This document shows, piece by piece, positions 27,001 through 27,971 of a stretch of 27,971 bases of DNA (within the stretch, counting starts at the first letter, position 1; each line of letters begins with the position of its first letter). Position numbers and translations under genes: made by a program. Origin of the DNA: Acrasis kona (taxonomy: Eukaryota > Heterolobosea > Eutetramitea > Acrasida > Acrasidae). The notes beneath the pieces were generated by a model, which made no database searches, was not told where the DNA came from, and saw nothing but the letters and a program-made list of their open reading frames with translations. The stretch spans positions 1 through 27,971 of the forward strand of contig JAOPGA020000101.1 of the NCBI GenBank assembly GCA_026419775.2, read 5' to 3'.

Positions 27001-27246
27001 TCATTATCATCATGGTTACACTCATTGTTAATCTGTTGTACAGAGTTTGTTGTCTGTTCGACGGGCAAAGATGCACATCCAATAAAAAATGTGGCCTCAT
27101 CTTTATAAGAGGTGCAACCTACAGGGATTGCTTCCTCTTTGCCAGTACTACAGCTTCCTCGGTCTGAAACTAACAAACAACTTGAGATATCTCCAGATTC
27201 AAACAAGATTCAAACAACACAGATGAAGATTACAATTGAATTTATT
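27001..27246 (-). other. Unresolved 5' region of the dioxygenase-like gene
   Basis: Between the two minus-strand genes I find no ATG-initiated frame that continues into the dioxygenase. A short frame reading TEEAVVLAKRKQSL after TTTCAG (around 27165) may be an exon. An 11-nt tandem duplication, TGTTTGAATCT twice, lies near 27190-27212. The exon structure is not resolved. Confidence 0.3.
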
Positions 27247-27971
27247 TTACACGGATACCCATTCAAACTTGAACACATCATCATCTTCTTCATCAGAAAT
27301 AGTTGGCTGGAAAACCCTATAAGAAAAATCTACATACAGGAACCGAAGAGTTATATTGTATCTAAACACAGCTTTGTTCAGTTTAAAGTATCTTTTAACA
27401 CCAGTTGCTCTTTCATCCCAATAAAAATGCCACCAATTTTTTGGAGCATTTGGAACTTGGCTTAAATGATCGGCATTATTCAAAGTAATTGTAACTGCTG
27501 GATCTGATGCACTTTTACCAAATAATTCTCTTCTTGGTCTTGACATTGTAGTTGGGCTTATTTTGATGTCTTCTGGAAAGCTGTCAACCCATCTTTTAAA
27601 GTCTGCCTCTGACAATTTACCAAGCGGATAATTTTTACAGGTCCTTGCTGCTCTTCCACCAACCATTTTCTGACGAATGTGTAAAATCATGTCGCTTATT
27701 CTTTGTCCACTGCCAACCTCAAGTACAGATTGTAAGCAAGCCTGGAGGTCTTCCCGTGTAAAACAAAGCAACTCTTGTCCGTCTTTCTCTCCTGCATGAT
27801 ACTTCCACTTCCGTATCAATTGTGGAATGTCTTCTTCTTCTTCTTCAACATCCGTGGTTGTTTCCATGGTCTCTTTACTTGCTTTCAAGATAGTGTCCCC
27901 TGGGATGACTTCTTTTGGCGTTGATATCTTGGGAGACCTTTTCTTCTTAATAACCTTGGTGGTTTTATCGT
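27247..27971 (-). CDS. Unknown protein, 5' end outside window
   Basis: The frame is open from the right edge of the window to TAA at 27249-27247, about 241 residues with the N-terminus missing. The start of the visible part is Lys-rich (KVIKKKRSPK), followed by an acidic run (VEEEEEDIPQL). Then come a helical stretch (REDLQACLQSVLEV, ISDMILHIRQKM) and an aromatic segment (NWWHFYWDERATGVKRYF). The end is acidic (SDEEDDDVFKFEW). I recognise no domain. The stop is followed at once by AATAAA, like other genes here, which argues for a functional gene. It lies just upstream of the dioxygenase-like gene in the same orientation, but nothing shows that they work together. Confidence 0.6.
   Translation of the reverse strand, partial: DKTTKVIKKKRSPKISTPKEVIPGDTILKASKETMETTTDVEEEEEDIPQLIRKWKYHAGEKDGQELLCFTREDLQACLQSVLEVGSGQRISDMILHIRQKMVGGRAARTCKNYPLGKLSEADFKRWVDSFPEDIKISPTTMSRPRRELFGKSASDPAVTITLNNADHLSQVPNAPKNWWHFYWDERATGVKRYFKLNKAVFRYNITLRFLYVDFSYRVFQPTISDEEDDDVFKFEWVSV

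Noticed and set aside
26877-27206. 109-codon minus-strand frame as the N-terminus of the dioxygenase-like protein
   Set aside because: It starts with TTG, is in a different frame from the dioxygenase and overlaps it. No GT-AG intron of typical size joins them in phase.

Overview
This window comes from a eukaryotic nuclear genome, most likely a free-living amoeboid or flagellate protist. The evidence is spliceosomal GT-AG introns, AATAAA-type poly(A) signals and purely eukaryotic gene families: TFIIIC, USP39/Sad1, VPS29, OSBP, RhoGEF, cystinosin and a Dicer-like protein. I cannot fix the taxon. A possible TET/JBP-type dioxygenase and very short introns would fit a compact-genome lineage such as Heterolobosea, but that is only a hint. 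About 18 genes lie in 28 kb on both strands, with short gaps. I inferred about 21 introns by restoring conserved protein domains across reading-frame breaks. They are 31-56 nt long, mostly 33-43 nt, and often carry a TTAAC or CTAAC branch-like motif just before the acceptor.

Layout: 1-2066 holds the C-terminal part of the TFIIIC B-block-binding subunit (+). Next come a Sec14/CRAL-TRIO lipid-transfer protein (2274-3170, +) and a short oxysterol-binding protein (3336-4421, +). An unrecognised Ser/Pro-rich phosphoprotein-like gene (4678-6277, +) overlaps the 3' end of USP39/Sad1, a splicing pseudo-deubiquitinase (6222-7689, -). USP39 is head-to-head with an RCC1-repeat protein (7726-9159, +), with only 36 bp between their start codons. 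An unknown gene (9169-10072, -) is divergent from retromer VPS29 (10383-11016, +). A degraded ribosomal L7/L12-like remnant (-) and a region of short GGTTCKGTTCCC repeats precede a cystinosin-like transporter (11547-12377, +). This converges on APRT (12383-13014, -) with 5 bp between the stop codons and a shared palindromic poly(A) element.

A helicase-less Dicer-like protein whose second RNase III domain has lost all four catalytic residues follows (13103-15511, -). It is divergent from a glyoxysomal-type citrate synthase with a PTS2-like N-terminus (15788-17359, +). Then come a DH-PH-SH3-like RhoGEF (17422-20139, +), a TMEM135-family membrane protein (20244-21023, -), a repeat-bearing protein with an IQ motif (21329-23572, -), a DUF1304 membrane protein (23718-24176, -) and a six-exon D-aminoacyl-tRNA deacylase (24266-24918, +).

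The largest gene-poor stretch (24919-26002) contains a 128-bp foldback with 37-nt perfect arms. The right end is less clean. It holds a 2-oxoglutarate dioxygenase-like gene broken by one frameshift and two N calls (26003-26913, -), and an unknown gene running off the window (27247-27971, -).

There is no operon logic: these are mostly independent housekeeping genes. Two loose themes appear. One is membrane, lipid and endolysosomal traffic (Sec14, OSBP, VPS29, cystinosin, RhoGEF, TMEM135). The other is RNA (TFIIIC, USP39, Dicer-like, DTD). The most distinctive features are the half-dead Dicer, the foldback, the AATAAA/stop-codon overlap, and two genes whose first coding exon is only the ATG.
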